Source: Meandrina meandrites
Lineage: Eukaryota > Cnidaria > Anthozoa > Scleractinia > Meandrinidae
Direction: 5' to 3'
Assembly: GCA_963693305.1 (NCBI GenBank)
Contig: OY855903.1
Span: 28,441,955 to 28,505,954 of the forward strand
Length of the DNA: 64,000 bases
Shown one piece after another: positions 23,001 to 34,353 of the stretch. A program made the translations under genes and the position numbers. The notes beneath the pieces were generated by a model, which was not told the origin of the DNA, did not search any database, and worked only from the letters and a program-made list of their open reading frames with translations. Position 1 is the first letter of the stretch, and every line of letters starts with the position of its first letter.

Positions 23001-25260
23001 TTGGTTTGTACAGCAGAGTCCACAAGAGTGGCTTGAACATCACTCTGCAAGTTTCTAGAAGAGACTAGAAGGCCTTTCTTTCTTTGCTTTGCTCCAGGCC
23101 TTAACAGCTTCTTAAACAAGCTCCTGTGCTTCACTAACAGGTGTTCCATTGACAGAGATATACAGTAGTGCCTCCAACATCTGATTGGTCATACCGCTGC
23201 AGAGTCTTCTCTTTACGCTGTACGCTTTACGCTTTGTTACATTTTCGCTCTTTACGCTCTACTCTTTACCCTCCACTAGCTCCTCAAATCTACTGGTTTT
23301 AGAAAAAAAATAGAAATTTAGCAAGGTGTGCCAATTTGTTGTATGTGATGTAGCTGAGGGTTGCTAACATTAAGATTTTGCTCTCTTTACTTTTCAGCCC
23401 ATTGCACTGGGTCAAGTTGGTGGAGCTCCTACTTTAAAACGAAGTCAAGTGAGCATCTTACAACGTATAAACATGAGTGCAGTCAAAGGATTAAAGTTGG
23501 ATGTACCAGAAGCACTGCAGCGTTTGACAAAGCTTGAACAAGCTGTAAATGGTGCAGTTCACAAACTTTTGAGTTTTGTCACAATTACATGGAGGAATCC
23601 AAATGTTCTCAAGCCCCAGCTGGCAGATATCAGAGATATTGCAGGTAAGGCAAAGGTAGCCTTGCGATTATTGACAGAATTTGCTCTAAGTTCTCTGGTC
23701 AACGCAAGAAATCTAACAAACCAGGAACTTAGCGGGAGGCTAAGCAGAGCAGTAGAACCACTACTGGAGACGTATTATGCAGTGAAGTTGGCAATACAAA
23801 GACTTGATGACAAGGGCTGGGAAGCTGCTTTGGACAAAGGTGACAAAACACATGATGAACTAGATCTGATTATGGTTCATATCCGCTCTGTCCCTGAGAA
23901 TTCACGAAATTTGGCAGCTATTATTCGCACTGCTGCAACAATACTGTACACTGTTTCAGCCAAAAAAGGTAAATCAGACATCCGAAAAACAGATGAGGAA
24001 CACCAAGTTCATAAAGTACCAGAAAACAAAATGTCTGTGGCAGAGTCAGAACAGTCCGACACAGAAACTTTGACACTTATCACAAGTGCCATAAAAGATA
24101 CTGTTGATGCAAATTTCAAACCTGCAGCTAATGGCGGGAAATGGAGTCCTACAACTGTGCGTCGTGTCTGTGGCATGGACACACACAAGAGGAATAGTAG
24201 TGGCAGTGAGAGATCTGCTGTTGGAGGTGATGAGGAAAACATGGCACCAAAGCTTCCACTGCGATCGCAGTCAACTAAAGGCAAACCAAAAGATTCTGTT
24301 GCAGGAGAAGAGTCACGAGCCGCACCACTACCTCCTCAGAGGAAAGACAGCAGCGAAAAGTGTCAGCATTTAAGGCAGAAAAGCACAGATAAGTTTCCTT
24401 TTGAAACAACAAATGGTGAAGCATCGGGACCACCCCCAAAACCAAAGTTAGACAGGAAGAACACGTCAAGGAAGAGTTACAAGATACCCTTATTTTCTGA
24501 ACACAGACGTGATAAAGGAGATGTTACTTGGAGAGAACACAAGACTGAAACAGAGCCATTGACCCCTCGACGAAAATGCAACTCAGATCCAACACAGTTA
24601 AATGATCACAAAACTATCGATGAAGAACAGACATGTCCAGAAAAAAACAACATAGCAACCTTGATTAAGCAGAGCACTGTTCACGTGTCAGATTCAGATT
24701 TACCCCAAAGTTTGAAACAATCAAAAAATGTTCAGTCGTGGGTCAACCTATTTGAAGGGAAAGGTAATTTGTCCTCTGTCGATAAACCACTTCAGCATCG
24801 TCCTCTTTCAAACTTGATTAAAGATGGTGGTGCATCAAATGGATGCATGGTGTCTCTGAACGATCGTGAACTTTTGGAATTCTACAAGTACGAGATTGAT
24901 GCACAGTTATTTGTGTTGAGTGAGGCAGTCAAAGGATTCTTTTCTGTTGTTGATAAGAATGAAAGTCCCAAGGTGTTTGTCTCCAGCAGCAAGTTTATTG
25001 TGTTAAGTGCACATAAATTTGTCTACATTGGTGACACGTTAAGTAAGAGAATCAAACATGGTGATCTTAGGAGTGAAGTGGTAGCTGTGACCAATAAACT
25101 GTCAAACCACATCAAGAGTTTGGTATCTGCAACAAAATCTGCAGCACTTCAGTATCCAGCATCAAATGCCATACGTGACATGAGTGAAGCTGTAGTTGCA
25201 GTCAACACTGTTGCTGTTGAACTGTATCAGATTGTAAAAAAGACCACAAACAGTTCCTAG
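14042..25260 (+). CDS. BCAR1/NEDD9-like: Cas-family (BCAR1/NEDD9/EFS) adhesion scaffold protein, 3 exons
   Basis: Exons are 14042-14056, 18433-19509 and 23398-25260, all joined in phase 0, giving 984 residues. Exon 1 codes only MSAPP, matching the short first exon before the SH3 domain in vertebrate Cas genes. Residues 6-68 are the SH3 domain (ALFDN, DELSFRKGDVITVLEQD, GWWLCSLHGRQGIAPGN). Residues about 90-365 are the substrate domain, with ten YxxP sites, mostly YDVP, including a 7-residue tandem EVYDVPQ block. Residues about 385-530 form the serine-rich helical bundle (LTKLEQAVNGAVHKLL; IRSVPENSRNLA). A linker with PxxP motifs (APLPPQRK, GPPPKPK) follows. The last ~135 residues are the FAT-like C-terminal domain (NDRELLEFYKYEIDAQ). 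Cas proteins sit at adhesions, and their phosphorylated YxxP sites recruit Crk. The usual YDYVHL Src-binding motif was not found near the C-terminus. Confidence 0.93.
17306..17577. mobile_element. Near-perfect foldback MITE in Cas intron 1
   Basis: Both arms are about 130 bases, from TACAGCGGATTCAGGTTGAG to its complement CTCAACCTGAATCCGCTGTA. The arms match almost throughout (ACGGTTGAATTGATT, TGCGAGGCAAAATGACAGAC), with a short AT-rich loop near 17443. A terminal TA on each side may be the target duplication. No ORF. Confidence 0.85.
17951..18006. repeat. (GACT)14 microsatellite
   Basis: Fourteen uninterrupted GACT units. The reverse reading gives a spurious VSQS-repeat ORF. Confidence 0.95.
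18097..18368. repeat. Dispersed snap-back repeat, copy 2
   Basis: It matches the repeat at 3970-4255. It carries a run of 14 C residues (18171-18184) where copy 1 has a short C-rich stretch, and an extra CCTTCGGGCTTG hairpin near 18304. It ends about 65 bases before the acceptor of Cas exon 2. Confidence 0.65.
18970..19053 (+). repeat. 21-bp coding tandem repeat in the Cas substrate domain
   Basis: Four units of CCTCAAGAAGTTTATGAYRTG code for PQEVYDV/M in frame. They give four closely spaced YxxP sites seven residues apart. The units differ at only a few positions, which indicates recent expansion. Confidence 0.9.
19552..19869. mobile_element. Pogo/Tc1-like MITE, copy 2
   Basis: It begins CAGTCAAATCTCCATTATCT and ends with the reverse-complement-like GGATAATTGAGGTACGACTG next to TA. 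Internal segments match the copy at 2717-3104. It lies 42 bases inside Cas intron 2. A 147-residue ORF running out of it is not a gene. Confidence 0.7.
19912..21260. mobile_element. 1.35-kb DNA transposon derivative with 22-bp TIRs
   Basis: The left end CAGGGCATCTGATAGGGTGC and the right end (complement CAGGGCATCTGACAGGATGC) are inverted repeats with two mismatches over 22 bases. The flanks carry a direct ATACCT on both sides (just before 19912 and from 21261). TATGCGGAAA words recur near both ends. An internal segment (ACGCATCCTAATCTTGTGGT) occurs twice. There is no intact transposase, so it is non-autonomous. Confidence 0.75.
21629..22308. mobile_element. 680-bp foldback element
   Basis: Two arms of about 330 bases pair with each other: TTAAGGTGGTTGGTAATGGT on the left against ACCAATACCAGCCACCTTAA on the right. 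CCACCTTAA...TTAAGGTGG meets again at the centre (21961-21990). Arm divergence is about 10% by eye. It lies in Cas intron 2 and has no ORF of its own. Confidence 0.8.
22379..22402. repeat. G24 homopolymer
   Basis: An uninterrupted run of 24 G residues in Cas intron 2. The length is likely unreliable in any assembly. Confidence 0.9.
22686..22718. repeat. Perfect 16-bp-arm palindrome
   Basis: TTACTTGCACAATAAT and its exact complement flank a single A, in Cas intron 2. Confidence 0.85.
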
Positions 25261-26019
25261 GCCAACTTCAGACACAAAATGCCAGTGTGGCCTTTCTTAA
25301 TTAATCAGTTATTACTACACTGGAAAGAAAGTAAGATTCCTTGTGTGCTACTACTGGTGGTCTGAAGTTGTATAAATCAGATTGCACTCAGTGGATTTCT
25401 ATCTTGAATATGGCAAAACCGAAACCAGATTCGCACACCAGCCCTGCTGAATCCAGGTATATCCCCAAGGTCGCTTTATGTGCCTTGTTACTGTTGTAAA
25501 ATTACTGTGATTGATGTGCGTATAACGTGCATGCAAGTCTTACATTTCTTAGACATTCTTTTCAAAATATTATTTACAGCATGAAATAGCCAAATTCTTT
25601 TTTTTTTTTATTAATGTAAATAGCTGTTTTTGTTTTCTAACAATGTCATAAAAGGTCATGGTTCATGATGCAAGAAACACTGCATTGCCTAGCCAGTTGC
25701 CAAAAAAATCGCTTATAATACCCTAATTTGCAAGTTAATGTTGCTTTGCAAGTTGCAAGAAGAGCAGAACCATACACTACTTTTCACAATGTTGTGAGAA
25801 AAGTTGCTGCTTGTGTCAATCACAACTTGAAACGCAACTTTCTTAAAACGAGCCAATAACAGTGCGTTCTGCGCACTTGGAAGATTGCAAGTATCAGACA
25901 AGAATTGGAAACATGTGACACCCTTTTGCAACTTGCAATTTTTCAGTCATCATCGTTGCAAGAAAAAATGCCTTGTGTTACATGGCCTAAAGTAACAGTT
26001 GTAACAATGGGTGTTCTCT

Positions 26020-26025
26020 AATAAA
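26020..26025 (+). terminator. Possible Cas poly(A) signal
   Basis: AATAAA lies about 760 bases after the Cas stop codon. No canonical signal was seen closer to the stop. Confidence 0.35.
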
Positions 26026-26954
26026 ATACTTTTAAAAGTGAATATAAACCACAATAGCAAATTATTGTCTTTGCACATTCTTTCTTTACACGAAAGTTTG
26101 ACAACGATTGACACACACAATGGGTTTAGAGACAGGTGACTACAGTGTTTGCTGGCAGTCGCTCGCTTTCTGACCAATCATAAATTGATCGCTTGGTATT
26201 TCAGTCCGTGACCCTGTTGCTTCCCGCACCCCCACCCCCACCCTCACCCCTGATTTCTTTCGTCCTTCATTTGTTAAAGGGACACTGTCATGCCTGGAAT
26301 ATAATATTTTATAAGAATAGCCTGTAGCTTGCTATAATTGCGCTTTATTGTTGTGCAATAGGAAGAGAAAAATGCATAAAGTGGTAAAACCAAAGAAATA
26401 TCAACTAAGAGGAAAAAGTGATTAATAAAAGGTTCAAAATTTCACCAGAATGACAGCTTTGATTTCTGGACATCCTGTCCAAAAATCAATTATAATCCAC
26501 TTCCATCCTTGAAATCCTGTACTTCTTCCTCAAAATAGCTGTTCTATCTTGTTTTGTGGGATCTTTTTATCAAATTTATTCGTGTATTTGGTGGCATTTG
26601 GCAATATACGGAGGAAGTTAGAATATAAATTAATTTCTATGTTCAGCGGTGATAGTGCCTCTTTAAGAAAAATGAAATAATAATTGAAAGCCTCAAGAAA
26701 GACAGCTGAATAGAACAAATTTCACGGATGTGCAATAGAAATTCAAAACTATGTTAAATTTAACTCTAATTCATTCTTTCGATTAGGACAACAATAGAGC
26801 CTTTCGATCACGACTCACTTGCACTGGAGGCGATAACTTTTTTTGTTTAGATTGTCGCGCGCTCTTCTCGCGCGCGCACGTTTTTGAACTCAAATTTGTT
26901 TTCATGGCGCAAGACAGCTTTTATAACTGAAATCTACTGAAATCTTGACTTCCA

Positions 26955-26980
26955 CTGATGAAGGGCTAAGCCCGAAACGT
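26955..26980 (+). ncRNA. Hammerhead ribozyme-like core
   Basis: CTGATGA, a stem of GGGC-TAA-GCCC, then GAAAC follow each other, which is the conserved 5' half of a hammerhead ribozyme. ACGT right after the GAAA box can pair with ACGT about 12 bases downstream as a short stem III. The immediate flanks do not form a convincing stem I, so activity in cis is doubtful. Such cores are known in Penelope-like and related retroelements of animals. A decayed relative is at 59090. Confidence 0.4.
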
Positions 26981-27328
26981 ATGGACCTATAAACGTTTTC
27001 CAAGGCACTTAACACTCATTTAGTGAGAACTTTTTTACCTTTTTTGTATTTTTAAAGTGCCACGCAGCACAGGAAAATTTATTTTTCCATTAATCTTGAT
27101 ATAGAGAGGACCCTGGGAACGAGGTTGAGAGAGGTTGGGACACTTTAGGCCATCGTTATGCATTTATTTTTAAAAAGCGCATGTACACAGTGCAACGACT
27201 GACATCGACAGTTCATAAGCAAACGTGTTCTTTTTTAAGGGTCTTTGAAAATGCACTGTTCTAAGACTGCATACAGTCTGTTTTTCTCTCGAAATTCAGA
27301 AAGGGAATGCTGTAAACTAGGGTTTAAG

Positions 27329-27822
27329 ACGCGAGACGGGGAGATTGTGGCGAGACAACAGCGCGCGAGGAAAAATAGACTGCGGACTCTTTATGCATTT
27401 TTTGAGGATATCCGTCAGCCCAGCAACGGAGAAGCTGATTGGCCAATGTGCGCAATCTAAAGTTGCGCTCGCGCAATGGCGTTACGGATCTTATGTGTTT
27501 GCGTCAACACGTCAACGCAGTGTTTTGTTTCACAAAGTTCCTTTAAATGAGCTTGAAAATTCATCCAATACAACCAAGCGCCTCTTAACGTCTTGTTATT
27601 AGTCTTGTCATGGAGCGGAATTTTCTTAATGTCTTGAAGCAAAGTTTATAACGAGCTAAGGCAGCGCGCGTGCAAATAAAAAAGCAGTTAATCGCGAGAT
27701 GCTTGACGCCATTCCGCGCGCACAATTTAAATTGGCCAATCAGCTTCTCCGTTGCTGGGCTGACGGGCATATCCTCAAAAATTACAAAAGAGTCCGTAGT
27801 CAGTTTTTTGTCGTCTCGTCCC
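27329..27822. mobile_element. Inverted-repeat element
   Basis: The two arms match in reverse: GAGGATATCCGTCAGCCCAG on the left against CTGGGCTGACGGGCATATCCTC-type sequence on the right. GCAACGGAGAAGCTGATTGG is mirrored exactly. ACGAGACG-like ends and a GC-rich interior (GCGCGC words) set it off from the AT-rich surroundings. It has no transposase. Confidence 0.7.
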
Positions 27823-29904
27823 AAGCCCCTCCCGTCCATACCGCCTGGTGGTTCGCCCAGTTCCCGATACAAAAGCGCTCCTCCGACCCTTAGAGAAAAG
27901 ACCGACTACAAGTAGTCTACACTGTTCTTTACTGATCTCAGCATTAAAGCGTGAAATGTTATTACCATAACTACCCCTATTGGTACTCATGTTTTAATCG
28001 GAACACCTTCGGAAATCTCAAAGTTTGTACTTTTCTGACAGTTTTGTCTCCAAGAATTCAGCGCAGATTTAGAACTTCATGAGGTGGTACTCCAGAGAGG
28101 TAAACTAGGAATATTGAAGTGTGTCATGAAAGAAACGGAATTTAAAAAGTGCGCTTTCAAATTAAAAAATGATAGAAGGCGTTAAATTCAAATTTGCACA
28201 TTTAAATGACTTTTACTCACTGACAAGGTTTAAATTAACAAATAGGCTTCTGTCATGGTACACTAGAGGTTTTGAGTGATCTACTTTTGCTGAAATCACC
28301 GAGTGCTGTCTTACACTCGATCCGCAAACTTAGACACAAAATCACGTTTTTAACAATTTGGTACTAATGGCGCTCTAGCGTCACCGGAGCAATCTACCAA
28401 AACAAAGACAACACTCGTAAATTTCCTTTTTTCTTTTGTGTCTCTGCAAAATTTCAGCTGAATGGCACCCAAAACAGCTGAGATATAAGCGTTTGAAAAG
28501 ATGTAGAACAAGCAAACGTTTGCGCAATGAATTTATTCATGGTAAGCATTCCCCGCGACCTTAAAAAGAAAAGAAAAGCTGAGGAAGAAATGTATCTCAC
28601 TGGTTTAAACGCAATCGACGTGGGAAATAAAATACTTATACTTGAATCGCCTCATCGGCCGGTCGCCATCTGGTCCCCTTGGATTTATTGTTTTTAGATG
28701 TAAAAACTCGAACTTTCCAGTAAACCCGTCAGTACAAATAAAACAATGATGGAATTGTATTTCGAACAGACTATTATAAACAGAAATAAGTAGTTGTGAT
28801 CTCTAAGAAGACCCAGACGAGTACTGTCTTACTATGGAGGCAAGGATTTGGGACACCGTCATTTCGGTATTTTAAAGGGCCTTTCGAAATATCTCGAAGA
28901 GACCCACCAAACAGTCGATTTATTTAAGTATTTTAAAGGGTTATTTAAGTCAAAAATTAAGACAAGAGATGTAGTAACTCTTCTTTAGGTATGTGAAGGG
29001 CTACCATTTTCTATCAAACTGAGCTTAGGAAAGGGACACCTTTTCTGTCGAAAATAGCGGAGCCTCCCGGTATAAAAAATAAAATGAGTATACGTTGCCT
29101 CCCGAAAGAAGACAAGTAGCCTGTAGTAATGTTTTGTTTTTTTTTTAACGAAGCCAAGCCAAGCAAATCACGGAGTAATTCTTTTCTCTTTGTTCAACAG
29201 CTTACGCCAGATTTCACAAAGCAATTTATACGCCCTGAAACCTTTGCAACACAAATGCCCTCATTCAATAACAATATGGTTGCGAGTTTCAAAACAGGCG
29301 GCTTACGAAGTGTTTTGACATGTTGTGAGTACGTAGCAAGCTACCCGAGCAGCAAAATCACCTGCAAAATACTCAATGCTACATTTATCATTAACAGTGT
29401 TCCAACCTTAAATGAGATCTCAGCTTGCCACAAAATCTTGTTTCGAGAAATATTTTTTTTGTTAAAACCGGCTGCTGAATTCATCCCCTAACACGAGAAG
29501 ACGAGACGACAAAGACTTTACTGCATATAATATCTTTATTTTTTCCATACCTTAGTAAATGTTTATATATTTTCACTTCTGTTTGTTATTTCTCCCAAAA
29601 GAACTGGAACATTATAATCGAGGAGCTTGCCCGCTGACTACATGATTGAAATTTATTTTCCAGACAACCGCGTTTTTCAGTCCATCTTCACTCTATCTCT
29701 GCGTGAAACGTGCTTCTTTGAATGATGACAAAAAAACATCTTGTGGGTTAATTGAAAAACTTTAACACTAACGAAACACCTGCTTTGCTGGTTTAAATAC
29801 TTTGTATTATCTGATAAAGCACGATTTAACGTTCGCAGCGGCGTTGTAGTGAATGGCTTTGTGATTCAGCATAAAACAGTTCAAACGTTCTTTATTCGAC
29901 GACA

Positions 29905-31532
29905 ATGTCCTCGATTGTAACAGCCGTTTTTAAAGCCACAATTGGCTTGCTTGTGAATAAAGGCAGAGATAAGGCAGCGGAGAAGCTGAAAGATGGCGAT
30001 GTAACAGATCAACAATTTCGTAGTTTTATCGTTCGCGAAATCGACGATATCAAGTCTAAGTTGGATGGATTATCAAGAAAAGATTTGCTAGCTAGTATTA
30101 GCTTCTTTGAGGAAGGAATCGAATTGTTGTATGAGGTTTTTGATAAGGCAAGGTCCAGAAGCGAGTACAGCGCGGCAACAACACAAGCAGCTTGTGCTGA
30201 AGCAATTTCTCTCGCGGAAGGCATGAGAACCTTGGAACTCAATGGCCTGGATGAATCAGCAACGAGGGCGCTTTCCAGCGCAAAAAAGAGATTCGAAGAC
30301 TCTCGTAGAGAAGCAACGCGGGCTTTTAATAATGAAGGTCTAGAGACGCTTGACCGCATTCTAGCTATGCAGTACCGAATTATGGCAACAATGCTAGAGA
30401 CAGTAGAGTGTGTGTTAAAGAGCTTAACTCTTTGTCAGCAGTTCAGAATAGTTTTGATATTCAGCTGAAGAAAGGCATTCAGGCAATAAGGGGTTTGCTT
30501 GGTAAAGACGAACGCAGGACAATCATTTCCAATGTCTGTCACATGAATCGTGTCATCTACGATGTCACGCAAACACTCGGTAAAGACGCACATCTTTGGA
30601 TCTGGCCTGCTGTTAATACAGGAGAAGACAAAGTTGATCCATTGCGTGACGGAAGAGTGACTAAAGTTTTGCGTAAACAGCGCATGGATCATTGCTATGT
30701 AACTCCTTGGTCATTTGGTCAGGAGGGTGAAGAGGAGTACAAGCTTAAGAAGCCGTGGGGTATCGCGACAAACTCCAGCGGACAATTCATTGTAGGAGAC
30801 TATAGGGATCGTAACTTTAAGGTGTTTGACAGTTCAGGCACATTTATGAAACTTTTTAGTCTCCCTAATGATGACGTAGATACAAAGTTATATGTTCGTG
30901 ATGTAGCCACAGACATGAAAGACAATATCTATGTACTGGTCAGATTGAAAAAGCTTGGAACTGGAAGCTATGACTACGTTGTTTACGAATTTAAAAACAC
31001 CGCTGACCTGCATCACAAGTTTCCTGTGAGGAGAAATTGGCACTGGAACAGTCTGACGGTCACCGAAAGTGGCAAAGTACTGGTAGTGAGGATAGATAAT
31101 GTGGTTGATGTGTACGAGACTGATGGACAGTTTGTTCGCGAGTTTGGAAAAGATATATTGAAGAGTGCGCAGGATATCACTGCTGCTAATGATGGCCGTG
31201 TTATGGTAGTGGACTGGGAAAGTTCCTGTGTTCACATATTCAGTGAGCATGGTGACCACCTTAACAAGTTTAAAGTCGTAGGATGTTATTCCTGTCTTCG
31301 AATTGCATTTCACCGGGCAAGTGAACATGTTGTCGTCGCTGGTATAGAAGAAAAGAAAGGTCTCCTGCATATGGACATACACACCAAAGAAGGCGAGTTT
31401 GTACGCGGCACTCAAATCCATGAAGAACGTATTCGTTACTTACGAGGCATAACAGTGACTACTGAGGGAATTTTTGCTGCAGCTTGTACATATGAGGATG
31501 AAAACTTGCCAGCAAAGGTACTCGTTATTTGA
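29905..31532 (+). CDS. Single-exon NHL-repeat protein, reading frame broken near 30405
   Basis: The first frame runs 29905-30468 and gives a helical N-terminal region (about 165 residues; RSFIVREIDDIKSKLDGLSR). The second frame, read from about 30408 to 31532, continues it (VKELNSLSAVQNSFDIQLKK) and then forms a beta-propeller with NHL-type repeats: KKPWGIATNSSGQFIVGDY, AQDITAANDGRVMVVDWE, RYLRGITVTTEGIFAA. The join needs a frame change within or next to a GTGTGTGTT tract at about 30408. Related long single-exon NHL proteins are, as I recall, numerous in corals; no RING or B-box is seen here. The shift could be a real inactivating indel, an allele, or an assembly error. The ORF is otherwise intact, and AATAAA signals follow at 31608 and 31787. 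The molecular role is unknown; NHL propellers bind RNA or protein in other families. Confidence 0.72.
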
Positions 31533-31607
31533 AAAGTACGATGCCAGGAAGTCCGAAACTGATATTCTTAAAATGATGACATTTATCGTAAACTTTGTTT
31601 GCATATT

Positions 31608-31613
31608 AATAAA
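31608..31613 (+). terminator. Poly(A) signal of the NHL gene
   Basis: AATAAA lies 76 bases after the stop; a second is at 31787-31792. Their presence argues that this locus is, or recently was, a transcribed gene. Confidence 0.55.
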
Positions 31614-31956
31614 GGAACGTAAAAAAATGTGCGTTTATTTGCACCCTGGGAGTTTCGTACTGTGAGAAACTGTGACGGAGGTCTTACAATGCGTATGCGT
31701 ATGGTTGTCTACGTACGGTAGACTGTCTGTATTGTATTTTCTAGTCCCGACGAGGTCACAGGTTTTCAATATACGGACCGATCGCAAATAAAGTTCTTAT
31801 TTTTGTCCCATTGTTTATTTGTTCCGTAAAGAAACCTGGAAAGATTGCGTCTCAAAACGTTTGTTTCTATAATCAAAGTTCAGTCGATTGACGGGTAAGA
31901 CTGAAGAATGCTGTTTGTTTTAAGGGCGATTTTCTAACGTGTGACAAGCGTACAAC

Positions 31957-32074
31957 CACCCTGCGAGCAGAGCCCTTTCTTTTTCGCTAATAAACTAAAC
32001 TGGACAAGAAAGGCTCTTTTTCGTCCCAATTCTCAGCCGCAGGGAAGTTAAAAGAGGCTCTGCTCGCAGGGTGG
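31957..32074. mobile_element. Short foldback element
   Basis: CCACCCTGCGAGCAGAGCC at the left end is matched by GGCTCTGCTCGCAGGGTGG at the right end, and AAGAAAGGCTC-type inner sequence also pairs. The loop is AT-rich. Non-coding. Confidence 0.75.
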
Positions 32075-32567
32075 CGTACAACGGGCCTTCGACATGACTT
32101 GGGACCACTTACACGCGCACGCGTCTGTTGTAAGGATGTGGTAAGTTGATTTACACGATGCGATTCGTGTTGTAGTCATGGCGTAAAGTTGTCGCATGCA
32201 AGAAAGTCATACCGTGCAAATCACCTTTTATAATTCCAAATAAAATAGCTTTGCTACAATGAACGGTACTCACGGATAGGTTCATTACATCCTAGAAATG
32301 TAACTTATGCAATAACAACACATACCGTAAATAATCGATTTAAATATCGCGTTTTTTCCGAGAAAATAAGTAACAATAACAATCAGTGCTAACTTCTGGG
32401 TTGCCTCACATCAAAATTCATTCCTACGGGCCTGACAGGAATATTAATTACACAATTGTTCACTATACAGCTGTAAAAACTGAAAAATTTCGTGCATAGC
32501 GCTGCAGTCTAAAAAAAATTCTTGCACAGGCAATGGGGCAAAAAAAAAATTCTTGCAAGCCAAAAAT

Positions 32568-32582
32568 CCCCCCCCCCCCCCC
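32568..32582. repeat. C15 homopolymer
   Basis: Fifteen consecutive C residues next to several poly-A runs. Confidence 0.85.
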
Positions 32583-32604
32583 GTCACTTTTCTAATGCTC
32601 CGTC

Positions 32605-33319
32605 CCTAATACTAATCCGGATAAATTTGAAAAGGAGTTTTCGCCCCGAAAACGGATAAAATGTTTTCCGTCCTCACTATCGTTTTCGTATCGTTTTCAA
32701 TATTTTCACCGTCCACACTAATCCAGATAAATTTGAAAACGAAACGCGGCATCGGCCCTAGATGAATGACAGAGCATGCGTACATTATAACCGAAGCACG
32801 CACTAAATTCAAATTAGGGAGTTTATATTGTTTTTGTCGACGCCGAGGATAACGTCGAACAAAAAAAAACAACACCAATTTCAATTTTACTTAAGAACTT
32901 CGCGGTAATCCATAGATTTCAGAGCTATCCTCAGCCGAATATTTAAGAAGAAAGTCGAGATTTCACAGAATGCAGTTTAATGATTTCATGTTGCTCAAAG
33001 AACTGCGAAGGAAATAAGGAAATGTACTAAGACACTGCTAAGACTTTTTACTGACGTGCAGTGCTATTGCACTGCTAATTAAACCGAAAGGGGAGATCAC
33101 ATGGCCATACATTTGACGTCAGCGTTTTCGAAAAGCTCCGTTTTCGGCCGTCCACACCTCACCACCTAGCCGGTGTTTTCAAATTTCTCCACTCCGGAGA
33201 CGGTTTTCGAAAAGCTCCGTTTTCGGTGACCGAAAACGCCGTTTTAGTGTAAACGGTTGGCCAAACCGGAGGAAAAAAGATGCGGTTTCAAATTTATCCG
33301 GATTAGTTTGCACGGGGCC
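32605..33319. mobile_element. Non-autonomous DNA transposon with CTAATCCGG ends
   Basis: CTAATCCGGATAAATTTGAAA-type sequence near the left end is mirrored by TTTCAAATTTATCCGGATTAG at the right end. CGTTTTCG/CGAAAACG words and GTCCACAC recur inside both halves. No ORF with a transposase motif. Confidence 0.65.
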
Positions 33320-34353
33320 TAGTTATGATAATTTGCTACGTTCCAGTGCACAGAACGCAAAGCTGACAACAATAACGTGTAATTACTTATACAAAGAACT
33401 TTAACAAAGATAAGAATGACAAGAAACTTCCTAGCCCTTCGGCGTGAGCAAACACGACACACCCGAAGGCACCGTATCTCTGTTTGTGCCTGCAAGCGCT
33501 CTCATTGGTGGGAATTTTTTTCTTTCTCGGAACGAAGATTGTTCCGATGTTTACTTAACAGTTACACACGGAAAGAGCTCACTTTATATTTTTTTGCTAA
33601 TTAATAGATCGCTTAAATCGAACTTAAAAGCATTGCAGTCGTCGGATATTTCTATTTGATATGTATCTCAAAAATTCTTGGTGTTGCTGACGATAATCTT
33701 TCCGATATTTGAAGAACATGTTTTTATGAGATTGTTTGCCTTTTGTACAACGTGTTGACATTGTGGTTACGAGCGTTCTTCTGATTGGACAGTAGTCCCA
33801 CTGTGTAAATAGTTCACACTGAATCCAAAACAATACCGTTTCGTTTCCGAGGAAACGAAAAAAAAAAAATTCTCATTAATATTTGGTTTGTTGTCGGATT
33901 CAGTCGTCACAGTTCACAAGGGTCCTGCGCTACCTTAAATCGACAAATTTCAGCTGGTTCCTCATTTTGTCAGATAATTTTTACCTAAATTTTTTTCATA
34001 GCCTTGCCTTGATGTCAGTGTTTTGTGAAAATACAAATATTTTGAGTTTTCCGCAATTTCGGCGCTTTCATGAAATCCAAATTGAGTAACTATTTTAAAG
34101 AATTTAAATCATTATTTCATAACTTGGCTTTCAAATGCGATTTGGATGATCCGATTTTCATTTCAATGGATGCCCCCTCCCCCTCCTGGCAGAAAACATG
34201 GCTAATTTGCATTGTAATATGAAAACCATCACGGCAGCCATCGTGAGCATAGTCTATTCAAATAACTCTATTGACACAAAGAAAAAAACAAGCGCCTTGG
34301 AGCAAGTGTAGGTTTGGCTGTACATATACTGCTGTTTTGTTTAATGTTGTCAG

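Larger units (their letters stand above)
19510..23397. other. Second Cas intron (3.9 kb), mostly transposons
   Basis: It runs from GTAGGT to TTTTCAG. It holds the pogo-like copy at 19552, a 1.35-kb inverted-repeat element at 19912, a large foldback at 21629, a G24 tract at 22379 and a palindrome at 22686. I see no exon in it. Confidence 0.65.
25261..29904. other. Spacer between the Cas and NHL genes
   Basis: It begins with the Cas 3' UTR. It also holds a hammerhead-like core (26955), an inverted-repeat element (27329-27822), and about 2 kb (27.9-29.9 kb) in which I see no gene. An open frame at 29129-29491 has no recognisable domain and no splice support. Confidence 0.5.

Noticed and set aside
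29129..29491. 120-codon plus-strand ORF upstream of the NHL gene
   Set aside because: No domain, no splice support and no codon pattern seen; length is compatible with chance in this much DNA.
30888..31421. 177-codon minus-strand ORF opposite the NHL propeller
   Set aside because: It is the antisense shadow of a coding region with clear NHL motifs on the plus strand.
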